The notes under the pieces: generated by a model
Seen by the model: the letters and a program-made list of their open reading frames with translations, nothing else
The model's database searches: none
What the model was told of the DNA's origin: nothing
From: Pseudofabraea citricarpa
Taxonomy: Eukaryota; Ascomycota; Leotiomycetes; Helotiales; Dermateaceae
Length of the DNA: 64,000 nucleotides
Assembly: GCA_029641185.1 (NCBI GenBank)
Contig: JAPWGK010000025.1
Location: forward strand, 372,001 to 436,000
Reading direction: 5' to 3'
Part shown: positions 13,744 through 26,111 of the stretch, piece by piece
Numbering within the stretch: the stretch's first letter is position 1
Layout of the letters: each line of letters starts with the position of its first letter
Made by a program: the position numbers and the translations under genes

Positions 13744-14626
13744 GCGAATCTCCAGCGCTGAAATAAGGGATTTTGACTGGTTAATTTCTTCTGCACATAT
13801 TAAAACCTTTGCTCTTTTTATGTAAATAATTAAGGCTCTTATTCACACGAGAAACTTGAAACCTGCTATCATCCCTTCAGAATTTGAGTAATATAGGCTT
13901 GGTGATAAAACAATCTTATTCAAGCAACAAGCTAGTCCAGATCCGCAACGCGTATTAGACACAAAATTCAAGTTCCTCTTTACAGTTCAAATTACGCTAG
14001 CGATCTATAAAAGAAGGGTCAATCCTAAATAATTATCATGTGATGATACTAAGAGGAGTGGCGTACAGATGAACCTGAAACTTAGGAATAATGCGAGGTT
14101 GCTTGAACAGATCCAATTCTTGCAAAGCGGCTGGTAACTAATAAAACCATATTATAACTATAGAATTTTAAACTACTAGCGAGCATACAGTATTGAAGAA
14201 AGACTTTTTGGGTAATTATCAAAAGATCTAATATATCGTCCTTGATTTAAAAGTATTTAAACTCTCGAAATAGGTTATAACCAACGTATGTTTAATAACT
14301 GAAGATTGTAAAGTATCTAGTTGAGTAAAATAACATAGTTCTGGGCGCAATTTTTACAGACTAAACGACTGACTGGGAAAAATTGGTAAGGTCTATACAT
14401 AGGCTGTTTTGAATAAGTACAGTATAGTACCTAGGTATCTATAGTTGTTTAGGCAAAAATTTGAAATTTAAAAAAATTGCAAAAGAAAAAGAAACTATAT
14501 AAAAGTAATATCTTAAACGGCTGAACTGCAAAGGCAAGATGAATTTTCTGTATTTTGACTTCAACATGAGTCTAAGTATTATACTTAAATAGCTTGCTCT
14601 CGAATGACCTGTGTCCTCGAAATAAG
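13744..14626. other. AT-rich intergenic region
   Basis: Convergent space between the Nep1-like gene and a minus-strand membrane protein gene. Only short open frames; nothing recognised. Confidence 0.5.
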
Positions 14627-15309
14627 TCAAACCCCTTTCAAAGCCTGAAGGAGGCAAGGATCTGGATTCCAATATTTGGAAATATGCACTCTTTGACACC
14701 ATCCACAGAAAGTAGTGAATTCCTGATCCTCTCTAATGAAAATCCGGTCGTGCTGATTATCCTCCAACTTCATCCTTGCTACCACTAACTCAGGTAGTTT
14801 TTCTCTCAGTCCCTCCATTCTCCAATAATGATCATACACCTCGTCGTTCTTTCGGAACTCAGGATAATCATGTAGGTGCATCCGCCTATAATAATCGGTT
14901 AAGCCTTCCTGGACACACATATCAAGGAATTTGTGCATTCGCTCTTCAGGTTTTTTGATTTCCAACAGCCGAAGTAATATAGTTCGTCGAGGGGCCGTCT
15001 TGAGAATATAAACCCCTACCAATGTGTGTCCAACTAATTTACACACGGCATTGATCATAAGGAAGCCGCAGAATACAAAAAGAATCGAGCCAGCAAAGCT
15101 GTGGTCCCCGAAAAAGAAGGTCCGGAAAGTGATAGGTTTTTCGATAGTGATTTCAGGCTTAAAAAGTGACGTCAAAAAGGTGACATAGCCCTGACTGGCC
15201 GATGTAATGTTTCCAAAAAGGGAACCTAGAAAGGGGATAAAATGCCGACTTATGAATATCAGTAAACTATTATAAGCACGCTTTTCATTACTATATGGAC
15301 TTACTCCAT
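14627..15309 (-). CDS. Unrecognised membrane protein, paralogue A
   Basis: Two exons: 15309-15305 (only five coding bases, ATG GA) and 15248-14627; 208 residues. The 56-bp intron has GTAAGTCC at its donor and a TTTACTGAT branch region. A hydrophobic helix lies near residues 55-85 (FAGSILFVFCGFLMINAVCK and onward), followed by a conserved cytosolic-looking block: PEERMHKFLDMCVQEG, DYPEFRKN, HYWR, IFIRE..EF and a CGWCQ pair. The same architecture, intron position and donor word occur in the gene at 31057-31708: over 61 aligned residues I count 46 identities. I do not know the family. The alternative first exon was rejected because no in-frame ATG exists without splicing. Confidence 0.65.
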
Positions 15310-15905
15310 GGTTTTTGGGATAGCTTGTGAAACCAAGAGATAAGATAATAAGGTTGATCGATTGTATGGAATGATTTCATACAACGGTGTGTGTAGATTT
15401 GAAAGGTCCCTTCTCAGGAGGACTTAGAAATATTGCAGCCTATTTATGTTATTTTATGGGAGCGTACAGTTGTGGCGTCACAGTATCTTTAAAAAGCAGT
15501 CTCAGGAGAGCTTAGCCACCTTTTTAGTTTCATATTATTTTAGAAAAAGGAAATATAAAATATAACTAGGATACAATTTCTACAACTTCTGAGAGATGCG
15601 GTGGTTCGTAAGAAGAAAATGATACATACAAGTCAGGTGATACGTGTGAGTAAACCAGATAAAACGAGCAAGGCAAAAGTACGTAATATATTCAGTTTTC
15701 TAGTTGCGGTATAGTTAATCGTATTCTAGCCAATTGTCAGCGCATGAAGCTAATGCATGTGATAAGTACGCACCGAATCCTTGTCCATCATGTGACAGTT
15801 CCCCCACCTTGACTGGAGTTGACTTCCTTATTAATAAACGATTTAGATTACTATTTTGTTTAGAAAATATCTATCAGCAAACCCTCCTGTGTCATACATA
15901 GAAGC
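15310..15905. other. Divergent intergenic region
   Basis: AT-rich space between paralogue A (minus) and the Fig1-like gene (plus). It must hold both promoters; no motif is named. Confidence 0.45.
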
Positions 15906-16903
15906 ATGGCCAATTATATAAGATGTATGTATCTTTTGTTATTTTATACATTTAATTTGCTAAATTACAAATAGAGATGCTGATGGTGTTTATATAGTTT
16001 CGCCGGTAATCGGATATCACCATGTACTAATGGGCTTTATCGTCATTGGTGTAGTACTTCTAGGTATATATATTCAAGCCCACTGTCCTTTTGTATTGAG
16101 TCTGAAAATCAAAGTTATCGTAGATATTGGATGCACTGGAAGTCCTGGTCCCTCAAATATTTATCTCTTGTCGCTCTCATATCGGAACGTATCATTAAAG
16201 TCTCAAGATATTCAACTCAATCCTAATGTCACTTCGATATTTTCAAGTATTGTAGGGAGTGCTCAACTGGAAGTTCGAACTAGCTACCGAGGAATGTGTG
16301 TAAATCAAGATGGCGGCAACTGGATATGCTCAAAAAGCGCAACAAAGCTGGCCGATACTGTGAGAACATCCACTGTGGGAGCAGAAGGCGACCCTCTGAA
16401 TCTCATCTGGATAAGCAATGCTTTTTATAAGCAGATCATCTTCGATGGCTTAATGTATGTTCTCACCAATGATCTGTTGCTATCTATCAAATTCTCAGTT
16501 CAGTTATCAGACTCTCTAATCAATTCATAGATATATATCATTGCCTCTGGCGGCGGCTTGCTTCTTTCTGTTGGCTACGTTTCCAGGATGGCACGAAGAA
16601 GAAGACGAAAATGGTTCAGAACAGGAAGTCAAGCCGTTCCCTTCTCAGCCAGTATCTCAGGCTGCCCTGGCTTGTATTTTTGTGGCGTCTATATTCGCAT
16701 TCGCCAGTGTCTTTTGGCAGCATATGGTTAGTGCAAGCACAGCGACCATGGCACAAACTTTAGGACATGGGAGCATAGAGGCCCGGGTAGGCACAGTTTC
16801 TATCGTCTTGGGATGGGTTAGTATTGGCACCTTTGCGATTGTTGCGATTGCTCTGTTGATTATGATTTTATCAATTCGGGTTCTGAGTGCTACTTTTAAT
16901 TAG
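15906..16903 (+). CDS. Fig1-type membrane protein
   Basis: Fig1 family proteins are four-helix membrane proteins involved in low-affinity calcium influx and cell fusion during mating. Three exons: 15906-15928, 15975-16454 and 16531-16903; 291 residues. Exon 1 ends ..TGTAT before GTATCT, and joining it to 15975 gives DADGVYIVSPVIGYHHVLMG; the YHHVLM word before the first helix is typical of the family as I recall it. The extracellular part has GCTGSPGPSNIYLLSLSY (family G-C..S/T pattern) and two further Cys (MCV, WIC). Helices follow at about residues 160-180, 200-225 and 245-275. Exon 1 is the least certain part; the ATG at 16030 would give a shorter protein. Confidence 0.75.
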
Positions 16904-17932
16904 CGATACTGAAGTCGAGTAGTTCTTCTGAGTTAGCATATTATGAAAGGCGGAATATGTTCTCTATCTCGTATAATTATTATCACTTTCACATATCTGG
17001 GAGGAAAGCTAGTTGATTTGCTACCGTAAAGGCAATTTCAGCTTTCAAGTAACCAGTTAGTTCTCTCGAATTACAAGTCTTTTGACAAGTGCTTCTAAAC
17101 TCATTTTTTCTGTATTTAAATAAAGCCTTGCTGTCATTTTTTGATTTCTTTCTTTCATGCTACACATGGCTATCACGCTGGAAGTACGCTTGAGCCGCCT
17201 GCATATGCAATGCGAAAATTTTTCGCTCCCTAGTCCAGTTGTAAGCCCGAAGTTCGTTCTTTCGGGGCCAATTTAACATGATCGGCTGGCTAGAAGGCAT
17301 GGGGCCTAGCCGACAGCTGCAATCATTTCCCACTATCACACTTCTTCGCACCCCCTCACCACCCACTTACCGCCCACTTGTGAATAATCTTAGATCTGGA
17401 AATTGAAAGTAGTCTTTCATTATACGAGATAATTCTGCATTATCAGGTGACATTATTCAAAGTACTTGTAAACTTTGTGATGGTTTTTTTTGAGATGTTA
17501 CTGTTATTATTTGCATTTGTAATATTTTTATGCTTTTTAATTATCAAATATTAATTTGAAATCTCATATATATAATAATTTTATGATTTTAAATTATTAA
17601 AGTGCTTATTTTTTAATTTCACGTGCCAGACACCCATTTTCTAGATGCCTTAATTTCCCACCTGTAAATTATGGGCTTATGCAACAGGCGGAATCGTAAT
17701 TATTCAAGAAGCTCTGCATACTTTTATGCTGCGATTTTGGTCATGATTCTCGAATTCCCCATGTTTTATCTTCCATTCTCTCGACTCACCTGACGGCATC
17801 TCTCGTGGAACCGCAGATGTCAGCAGATTCAAAAACCCACCAAAGTTACCTGTAACGGATTCTTTACATTGGTTGCAAGTTATTATGACCTGGCCCTACC
17901 TATGAGAAGCCAAGCAAGCCGAACCCCCAGAA
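16904..17932. other. AT-rich intergenic region upstream of CorA-like gene
   Basis: Very AT-rich around 17460-17600. I see no gene; reading frames are short and lack protein-like sequence. Confidence 0.5.
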
Positions 17933-20900
17933 ATGTCAGCGCGAAAGCTGTATCATTCTGGCTCAAACCATTCAACATCTGGTTCTGCATCCGATGCTTT
18001 CACGACAGCTCCACAATCATTTACTAGTAATGATGGAGCTTACAATCAGCAATCTGATCTTGGAATAAGATTGAATTTATCTCATTCCGATGGCAGTTCC
18101 GCCGATTTCTCTGTCCAGTCTGTGACTGATCTCAGGCCAAGATCAAGGACATCAGCTATTTCAATCGTGGATTCCCAAAAACGAAGAACCCCAATATACC
18201 ATGGCTATCGTCCCCCCACAGCTGAGACAATCTCCAGTTCTGACTCTTATCGTCAAGTGCCTAATCAGGATTATGTTATCCACGACATCATAGGAACTGC
18301 CAGAAGCCTAGACTCCTTCTATGCCACGGCGCCGATGTCAGGTGCATTGTCTGGAAGCCATATTTTACTTCCTGCTCTTCCAGATAATGACTATGTGCTG
18401 GAAGCCTCTCATCCAATTAATAATTCCAGTCGAGCGACAGCGAACACACCAAATCCTAATCTACCAAAGAATTCAGCAGGACCTATAAGGTCCTTTTTCT
18501 GGCGCAATGCCTCCCAATATTTATCCATGCCTCGACTCGTATCATCTGATGAATCGCAGCACTCTCGCCAACAAAAACCTATAAGTTGGGTTTTAAGTAG
18601 TATTCAATCTAATGAGCTGCCTTTCAACACCCGGAGAGTCCTAGTCAAGGTTCTAGAGCTGCGGTCCAATGATCTTGGCCCCTCGAGAGGCCCTGTAGAT
18701 TGGGACCATGTCTTTTTCAATTGGCAATTGAGATATGATTACAATATTTCTTCTCCTATGCCGACTATCTACGAGGAGGCAAGACAACATACCAGCCAAC
18801 ACTCAGATCCAGACGAGCCCCATCTTCTTGACAGAATACTTTCGGGTACACAATATCTGGAAGCACTCTCCCACCTGAAGGATGGTAATCTTGTGCATCC
18901 TTCGAGACACGAGAAGGGATGTGTGACGTGTGTAGACCTTGGAGTTGGAAAATGTATCCCAAAATATATGGCCAGCTCCTGGGGTAATAGCGATGCACAT
19001 GTAGACTGGGATCTTGAGAACACATCATGGGATATGTTTCAAAGAAAACTATTAGAGCCAATTAGGCGAAATGTTCATACTCGATTACTTGTTGTGGAAG
19101 ATGTCTCCCAAAACACAATGCGTTTCCTTGGAACGCACTTTAACGTGTCCCCAGAGTTCTTTGAAGAACACTTGATTAATTCGGGTTACCGGAATGGATT
19201 TTATCAAGATCAGCCACCAGATTCTTGGAGTACGCATGGACTAAAAAAGAATTACAAATCGATCAAATGGTATCGCCCTGTATTCCGACAACATGTTCGC
19301 CCCATATCGAGGAAATCAGAAGAGGATCTTCTTAGTCTTGGTCATGTAGCATATCCAACTCAAACACGCCGGAAAGAGATATACAGGACGGAGACAAACA
19401 TATTCAGGTCTAAATGGGAACTCTCAACTAATCCGACAGACCTCTACGGCAGAAGAATCTGCGGCTGGGAGGAACGTGCATCTATTTGGAGTTCCAAAAT
19501 AGGTAATACCCGCTATGGTAAGTTAACTGAGTAGATTATGGATTCACTATTGAACTGACCTGCCGAAGTTATTCTTTTACTTGATCCGCTTCCTACTCTT
19601 GCTAGGGGAGGAACCCAGTTGCGAGAGATACCCGGCGATCACCAATTCAATAAAGAGAGGCCAGAGGAAAGTGCAGTTAACGACAACATCCCACCTCCAA
19701 CAAGACGTAACACTTTTATTTCGAAAGAGCCCATTAAGGGCAGACCCGCCCCGAAGATCCCCAATGCCTTTGAGAAGTTCGCACTAAGGCTTCTTAGAAC
19801 CCTAAAATTTAAGGTTGAGGTTGAAATTGAAGTTGACGAGGAACGCCTATTTCATAATCCACAACAATTCGAAAAGATCTTCCAGAAAACAGACACTGTT
19901 CACCTGGTTAAGCAGGTCAGCACTAGAACGCACATGACGCATGAAATGTACTCGAATGCTTTTGTATCTACTACAGATTTTGATGATTTCAATGACCAGA
20001 TTTCCCTCACACGGTCAACAAAAGCAGAATTTATGGATTGGTTAAATACGCCAAGTTTCTATAATGCACATGAGAATTCTTCGTTGGGCGTGGGATCACC
20101 ACTTATTCAAATAATGATTGCAGACACGATATCCTTGTGTCGAATCATTCGACATGGACTAAAGCAAATTAGCCAGGATATCGTGGAAGAATCAAGAATG
20201 GAAGAAGGGCTTTCACTATGGCGGCAGTACATTGGTCGATGCCAACGTGAACTACCGGAACTTCAAAGCTCTATCTGTGATTTCTATGATGCTCTTCACT
20301 CTGATTCTGATTCTGATGAGGGAGTTGGAGATACGAAAAACGTCAGGAGTCAACAAATGAATGACCTTCTCCTAGATATCGAGAAATTGAAAGACGAGGT
20401 TTCAAAGTCAGCTGCGTCGCTTACCTCCAATATGTCCTTGCTCGACAGTAAAAGATCAATTGCAGAAGCACAAAGTGTAAAAAAGCTCACAGAATTGGCA
20501 TTTTTGTTCATTCCAGCAACATTCTCGGCTAGTTTGTTTGGCATGGAAATTGAGCAATTGTCAACCCCAGCTCCTTTATGGGTCTTCATTGCTATTGCAC
20601 TCAGTTTCACCACATTCTCCTACTTCATTCGCCTAGTAATCAGAAGCCATACTATCGAAGATATACAGCTCCGAACAGCAGATAGTATAGGTCATTATGT
20701 CAAAGCCAAGAAGATCACGAATTGGCACAAGGGTCAACCAGTACCCACGAGTCTCTTCATCAAATGGATTTTATTCCAGATGAGAAGGTTTCCGGGCCGT
20801 GTGGGTTCTAAGGCTGGAGATGGTCTCAAGAAGGCTTGGGCTATGATTGGGTTTTATTTAGCTTCGGTTTCTATGATTTCAATCATTGCTGTGGCACCAA

Positions 20901-21313
20901 TAGCTGTCCTAGTCACGAGAAAACACCTCGATATTCCTATTAAGATAGGTGCCTCGGTGGCCATTATCCTCTTCTCATTCCTAGTCGTGGTTGTTCCCTA
21001 CTGGCGTGCTTCGACTCCCGAGTTTCGTACAGCATTGCCTCGTCTCGTTTTTTCAAGCACGCAAAAGGTTGTAGGCTCTAAGTTCTTTCGTAAGGGTGGC
21101 CTTGGGGTGCTTATTCTAGTAGCTGCTAGCATACCACTTGTGATTGTTTGGACACAGGATCTAGCTATGGGTGTTAAGGCTGCCATAACTACGGCCGTCG
21201 CGATTGGAATGTTGTGTGGCGGCGCTTATGTGTTGATTCGTAGACTAGTCAATATCGCAAGAGCAGATTGGGAGGAGGACGACAGTGATGATACCTCTTT
21301 GGCTGATGATTGA
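17933..21313 (+). CDS. Large CorA-like membrane protein with Ser-rich N-terminus
   Basis: Two exons: 17933-19517 and 19569-21313, joined by a 51-bp intron (GTAAGT..CCGAAG, branch AACTGAC); 1109 residues. Residues 1-230 are Ser/Thr/Pro rich and probably disordered; about 240-770 are soluble and look like the cytosolic funnel of fungal CorA-like proteins, with a coiled-coil-like stretch at about 770-820. The membrane pair begins near residue 835 (LAFLFIPATFSASLFGMEIE). The CorA signature GMN is replaced by GME (about residues 853-855), and four or more additional hydrophobic helices follow (about 940-1090), which bacterial CorA lacks. The name therefore reflects fold similarity; magnesium transport is not established. 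Confidence 0.8.
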
Positions 21314-22174
21314 ACGTATACATACTCGATAACTTATAAAAATCAAAGATCATCTAATATATTCTACTTTTATCTCGTTTCACCTGGAAATCTATATGCT
21401 TTTTGGCTACTGTAAATTTGATAACTATATGTACTCTCACAGTAAAGTGTTAAGTTTCTTTCTGATATTCTCATTTTTTCCTCAGTTATCACATGCTTTC
21501 GAGTTATTATATGTTTTTTATTATTTGCTTTTTAGCCAGATATAGTTTTGTATTACTACAATTATAGGACGTTCTGTCCCTAACCATCATATAACGTATA
21601 TGGCGTAAGGCTTTGTAAGCTGCAGTGTATTACATCACATGTCAGACCGTTAGCGGCGGGAAGTTTCTACCCGCCTGTGATATCTGACTACCATTGCTGG
21701 TCTGGAACACTACTTATTTTGCGATTATTAATGATGACAGGTTTTTCGGACAATTTCCGCGCAAGGAGTAAGTTTTAACCCTGATACTCGCGAGTAACCT
21801 AACTGACTTCGGCTATTCAAAATTAATTGAGCAATCAAAAGTGCCTAGCTACTCAAGAAATATAATTGTTATAGCTTAAAGCCAAGAAATTATAAATCTT
21901 TTGAAAACCATAAGCATTCTAATAAAAAGCTAAGAGTTCTATTCACGATGTAAGCTCCGAAGCATATGGCTGCAACTAATTGGCGAAAGGCGAGCCAGTA
22001 GGGGTTTGAAGCTAGAGTACGGTGATCAGATTCTTGGCAGGGAGCTGGAAAGTACTATATATTGGCATGTCCTCCAAGGGACTTCATAGAATCACAAGAA
22101 CAAGAATTTTCTGAATTTTGAGATACCATACACAACGTTATAATTTACAGACGATAACCACTCAACTGACCAGC
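21314..22174. other. AT-rich intergenic region
   Basis: No gene supported. It contains AT-rich 3' flank of the CorA-like gene and the presumed promoter of the glutathione transferase remnant. Confidence 0.5.
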
Positions 22175-22815
22175 ATGCCAGTTGTGAAATTTTGGTACTC
22201 GCCAGGAGCATGCTCTCTTGCATCCCACATTCTATTGAATGAGACGGGTGTCGATTATGAAGCTATTGTGGTGCATGTGAAACATGGGGCCCAGAAGAAC
22301 TTCGCAAACTCAATCCGAAAATGCGGATTCCGGTATTGTCGATTGATGGCCAAGTCATCACCGAAAACCCGGCGATCATGACAGCAATATCACAACTCTC
22401 CCCCGAGAAACAGCTCATGGGGAGAACAAATCTCGAGATTGTTCGGACATACGAATGGCTTAACTACTTGTCAGGAACACTTCATGGCCAAGGCTTTGGT
22501 GGTCTGTTCAGAGCTCATCGCTTCTCGGATGATCCTAATACCTTCGGATCTATCAAAGCCAAAGGCCGCAAAAACGTCGAAGAAAGTTTTGATATGATAG
22601 AAAAAGATCTCTCAGGTCTTCATGCTGTTGGTAACGATTTGACAGTGGTGGATACTTTTTTATACGCATTTTATCGCTGGGGGGCTCAAGAGGGAATCGA
22701 TATGCAAGAGAAATATCCAAAACTCGCAAAATTGGTCGTGAACCTGGGGAAGCTTAAATCAGTGCAGATAGCTCTTAATGTTGAAGGAGTGGACTCATAC
22801 ATCCCCGCGTTGTGA
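22175..22815 (+). pseudogene. Glutathione S-transferase-like, frameshifted
   Basis: From ATG 22175 the frame reads MPVVKFWYSPGACSLASHIL.., the start of a bacterial beta-class-like glutathione transferase (family role: conjugation of glutathione to electrophiles). After VHVKHGA (22291) the frame is lost; the next frame continues with EELRKLNPKMRIPVLSIDG and runs to TGA 22815 through a complete C-terminal helical domain. The position of the switch, inside the conserved thioredoxin-like fold, implies one base missing near 22292-22293. A gene finder could bridge this with an intron at about 22247-22293 (GTGTCG..CCCAG), but that would delete conserved residues VDYEAI. Either a recent pseudogene or an assembly error. 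Confidence 0.75.
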
Positions 22816-23299
22816 GGTGTTGGTTATTTTCTGTTGGATGGAATCAGAGTCCTGACAGGTCACCGGGTTTGGGTACCCCCTTGTTTGATAGTTCCTCGAG
22901 CTATGTAAGTTCTTGTAACTCTGTAGCCAGCTCCGCAGCTCTCTCAATTATTCTGTTATCTAAATGACTCCAAATATTCACCATTCTGCGAGACTCTTCA
23001 ATATTTTCTTATCAGCTAGGAGTGCATAAAATATACATAAATGAAGTTACGTTACATCATAACTGCTACATAATCTCTAGTTGCAATGCTGTCCCTAACT
23101 CCTGTTTAAGCGTTAAGGTCTAGATACGGCATCATACTGGCTTATACAGTTTCATTTTGCTTTATCCTTGCGTTAGAATTGTCAATATTCGGCTCTGGAT
23201 CATTTACAATAACCACCAAACCAGACTCGGTGACTCTTGTCGTCTTCCTGGATCTTCGAAAGGTTAATAAGAACCGGGTAGTTAGGACAGTGTATAATC
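22816..23299. other. Convergent intergenic region
   Basis: Between the transferase remnant (plus) and the MFS gene (minus). No gene is seen. Confidence 0.5.
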
Positions 23300-25252
23300 T
23301 TACAATTCTCTCTTAACCAAATAGTCCAATAGAAATACGCCGATAAGTGCCAAGCCACCAAAAATGATCAAAGCCTGATACCCAAATTTATAATGAGGTG
23401 CATCATACGTAGGAAATAAAATGACTTTGGTTGAATATATCAGCAGCTGTCCAGTTTTAAAGAATATCTGAGTAAGAACTGACCTGGTAAGAACGCGTTG
23501 AATGAGTATGTGAAGATGTTACCCGTTGCAACAAGGAGTTGACGCAGTTCAGCATCGTGCTGGGCAAGCTCTTGGCCCCAAGACTTTTGTTTAGTTACGT
23601 TAGCCAAGCTCCCACCGTCTCATCATTTGAAGTATCTTTAGCTTACAATTACGATTGGCTGTGCTCCAGAGCCAACATAAGAGAGAAAATTCGCAAAAAA
23701 TAAGACTCCTTTAGGAACATGCCAGATGGACAGTAGAATATTGGAGACCATGACAAGAAGGATCATAACTGTAACAGTAGCCTTTCGCTTTCCTGTTCTA
23801 TCTGCAACTATACCGGCTGTGAGTGCTGCAATTATGCCAAGCGCGCTACCTGCGGTTGGAATTGTGTTGATATCCTCAACGCTGTAGCCTTCTGCTTTCA
23901 ACCAGAGATTGAAAAATGAGTTTCCATAATTCATCATGGCAATAGTTCTATATACAATTAGCAAGAGTATCACCGTACATTATGGGCTATAATTACAGGT
24001 ATGGGAAGATGAAAGTCCAAATATGCCAATCAAAATAAACTCTTTTGACGGCTTTCCATGTGAGTCCCGTGGGAGCAGCCCTACCAAACTTTCTCATTCT
24101 CTCGAGGCCATACTCTCGATCCTGCAATCATTAGCAAATATCACTATAAATTTGAAGCAGAAGTAACAAACGCTCGGCGAAAGCCATCGGGCTCTGGTGT
24201 TACTGGGCAAGTCAGGGATTGCATAGAATCCCCAGAGTGCGATAGGGATGCTAATTATAGCGTCGAAAATGAAGAGCCATCTCCATCCAGCCAGTCCCCC
24301 CTTGCCATTCAGACCTTTGTATAATGCAGCTTGGAGGTACCCACTGAACATGCTAGCAAATCCCTGTGCATTCTCAAAAAGACCCATTCTTTTGCCTAGC
24401 TGAGTTGGGCCAAACCAAGCTCCTAAAAGTGCTGCATATCCAGGAAATGAACAAGATTCCAAAAAGCCAACGCAGAATCGTAACGCATACAGCTGGAATC
24501 TAATTAGCTTCCTAATTATACGTGTGCCTTGTTAGATACTTGCCGTTTCAACATTCTTAGCTCCAGCCATAGCCATAACGAGGAATGACCACGCCAATTC
24601 ACAGCCCGGTATCCAGATCGAGGGTCTGATGTATTTCATTTGAATCATTTGAGCAGGTACCGTGCCAATGATGATGCCAATATTAAAATATGTGACCAAG
24701 AAATTTCTTTCGTTGCCATAAAGTTTGAGCTTCAATCACGTTAGCGGCTGATACTCAAAACAAATATACGAAACAAACTTACATCTTGTTGCATACCGCT
24801 GACGAAAGCATTGCCTGTGAATAAAAATTAGTTCATCTATCTCAAGAGGCTGACTCTCGATTACCCACTATAATTTGTCTGATCAAGATACTTGATAAAG
24901 TATCCAAACATCACGTATGTGCTACATCACGGTCAGGATGGCTTCTGAGAGATAATCAGGTTCGTACTTACAAAAGATGCAAATCTACTTTCTGGATGTA
25001 TTTCCGCTCACGAGGTTCGGCCACATACGAATCCCAAAAGAGCCCTGCAAATCTTCGCCATAATGATAGTTGAGCGGGTGGGCTAGTGGGTGAAATTTCA
25101 TCCAATAAAACAATGCCTCCGTTTTTACCGTCTCCAACCACCGGGGCAGAAGATGAGGCTTCATTGGTCGACTCTGTAATCGAGTTGATGGAACTGGACT
25201 TGTTGTCTTTGGAAGCCATCTTGTCGATTGAAACCAAGTGTTTGTCGCTCAT
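23300..25252 (-). CDS. MFS transporter, DAL5/anion:cation symporter type
   Basis: Plasma-membrane permease of the allantoate/nicotinate (DAL5, TNA1) group, which move small organic acids with protons. Nine exons on the minus strand: 25252-24972, 24921-24869, 24814-24783, 24729-24544, 24492-24172, 24121-23997, 23947-23647, 23583-23484 and 23424-23300; 507 residues, normal for the group. The cytosolic N-terminus precedes RKYIQKVDLHLLTYVMFGYF, then YLDQTNYSNAFVSGMQ, both hallmark DAL5-family blocks. RGLL-type signatures include DREYGLERMRKFGRA between the halves and VADRTGKRK. Intron 4 begins GCAAGT instead of GTAAGT. ATG 25219 is an alternative start. It faces a TauD-type dioxygenase across 859 bp. 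Confidence 0.9.
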
Positions 25253-26111
25253 TTCATGGGGGATGAGTTCGATAAATAATGATTCAATTAGGTGCCCACA
25301 TGTTCTCAATAGTGCTTGGGTCCATTCTTATTTGAGTATGAGGCACTCCCAGGTGTTTATCACATCAGCGTCTAATAATGATCATCAAACACGCAAATGG
25401 ATAGAAGTGCCGATGAAGTGCATACAAAAGTGGTGGCAATCATCCCATGGGGGCTGGCACCCTTTCAGTAACCCCTCATTCTCATTCATTCTTGTATACT
25501 GGAATTAAATGGAGATCATAGAGCTACTGTCAGTTTTAATGACATTTATATCCAGTTACTCCGATATCTTTCCAACACCCTGAAGATATAAATTTTAACT
25601 CAGGATTTCAAGACTGATATTTTACTCTCGGTCCTTCTTTTACGGATGGGTTTGCCTCCTTAGATGCAGAGTATTTCCACTATGCTACCTGACAAATCCG
25701 AGAGATGAATGATGCAACATCGCATCATTCAGGGATAATAAGACGTTCCCGTTAATCATGTGATTACATAGCGATATAAGCGACCCGTGATACGTCGACG
25801 TGCATATGTCAGAGCCAATAACCAGGCATATTTGCAGATACCGATTGTGTTAAGGCGTATGTTTCGGAGTCCTTTCGCCATTATACCTGTAGTTGGATCC
25901 ACTTAGCATGCCGCTTCTTACCTTGCTTATCTTTGTGCTATCTTGATGTTGTCAAGCTTTGCCTATCTTTCAAGCGAGGCATCCGCGGTATCTTACGGTC
26001 TTGTTACAGTTCTTCATTAGTTTAATCTTCAACTTCATTTTTATTCAACTTCACAAAGTTCAGGAATACCACCAAAGCTGACACAGCAGCACATATTATA
26101 TATCATCAAAA
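25253..26111. promoter_or_regulatory. Shared divergent region of MFS and TauD-type genes
   Basis: 859 bp between two start codons pointing away from each other. GATA-type words occur (for example GCGATATAAG near 25772), which is compatible with nitrogen or sulphur control, but they are too short to prove a site. No gene is seen here. Confidence 0.4.

Noticed and set aside
22247..22293. A 47-bp intron to repair the glutathione transferase frame
   Set aside because: It would remove conserved coding residues of the thioredoxin-like fold; a frameshift explains the data better.
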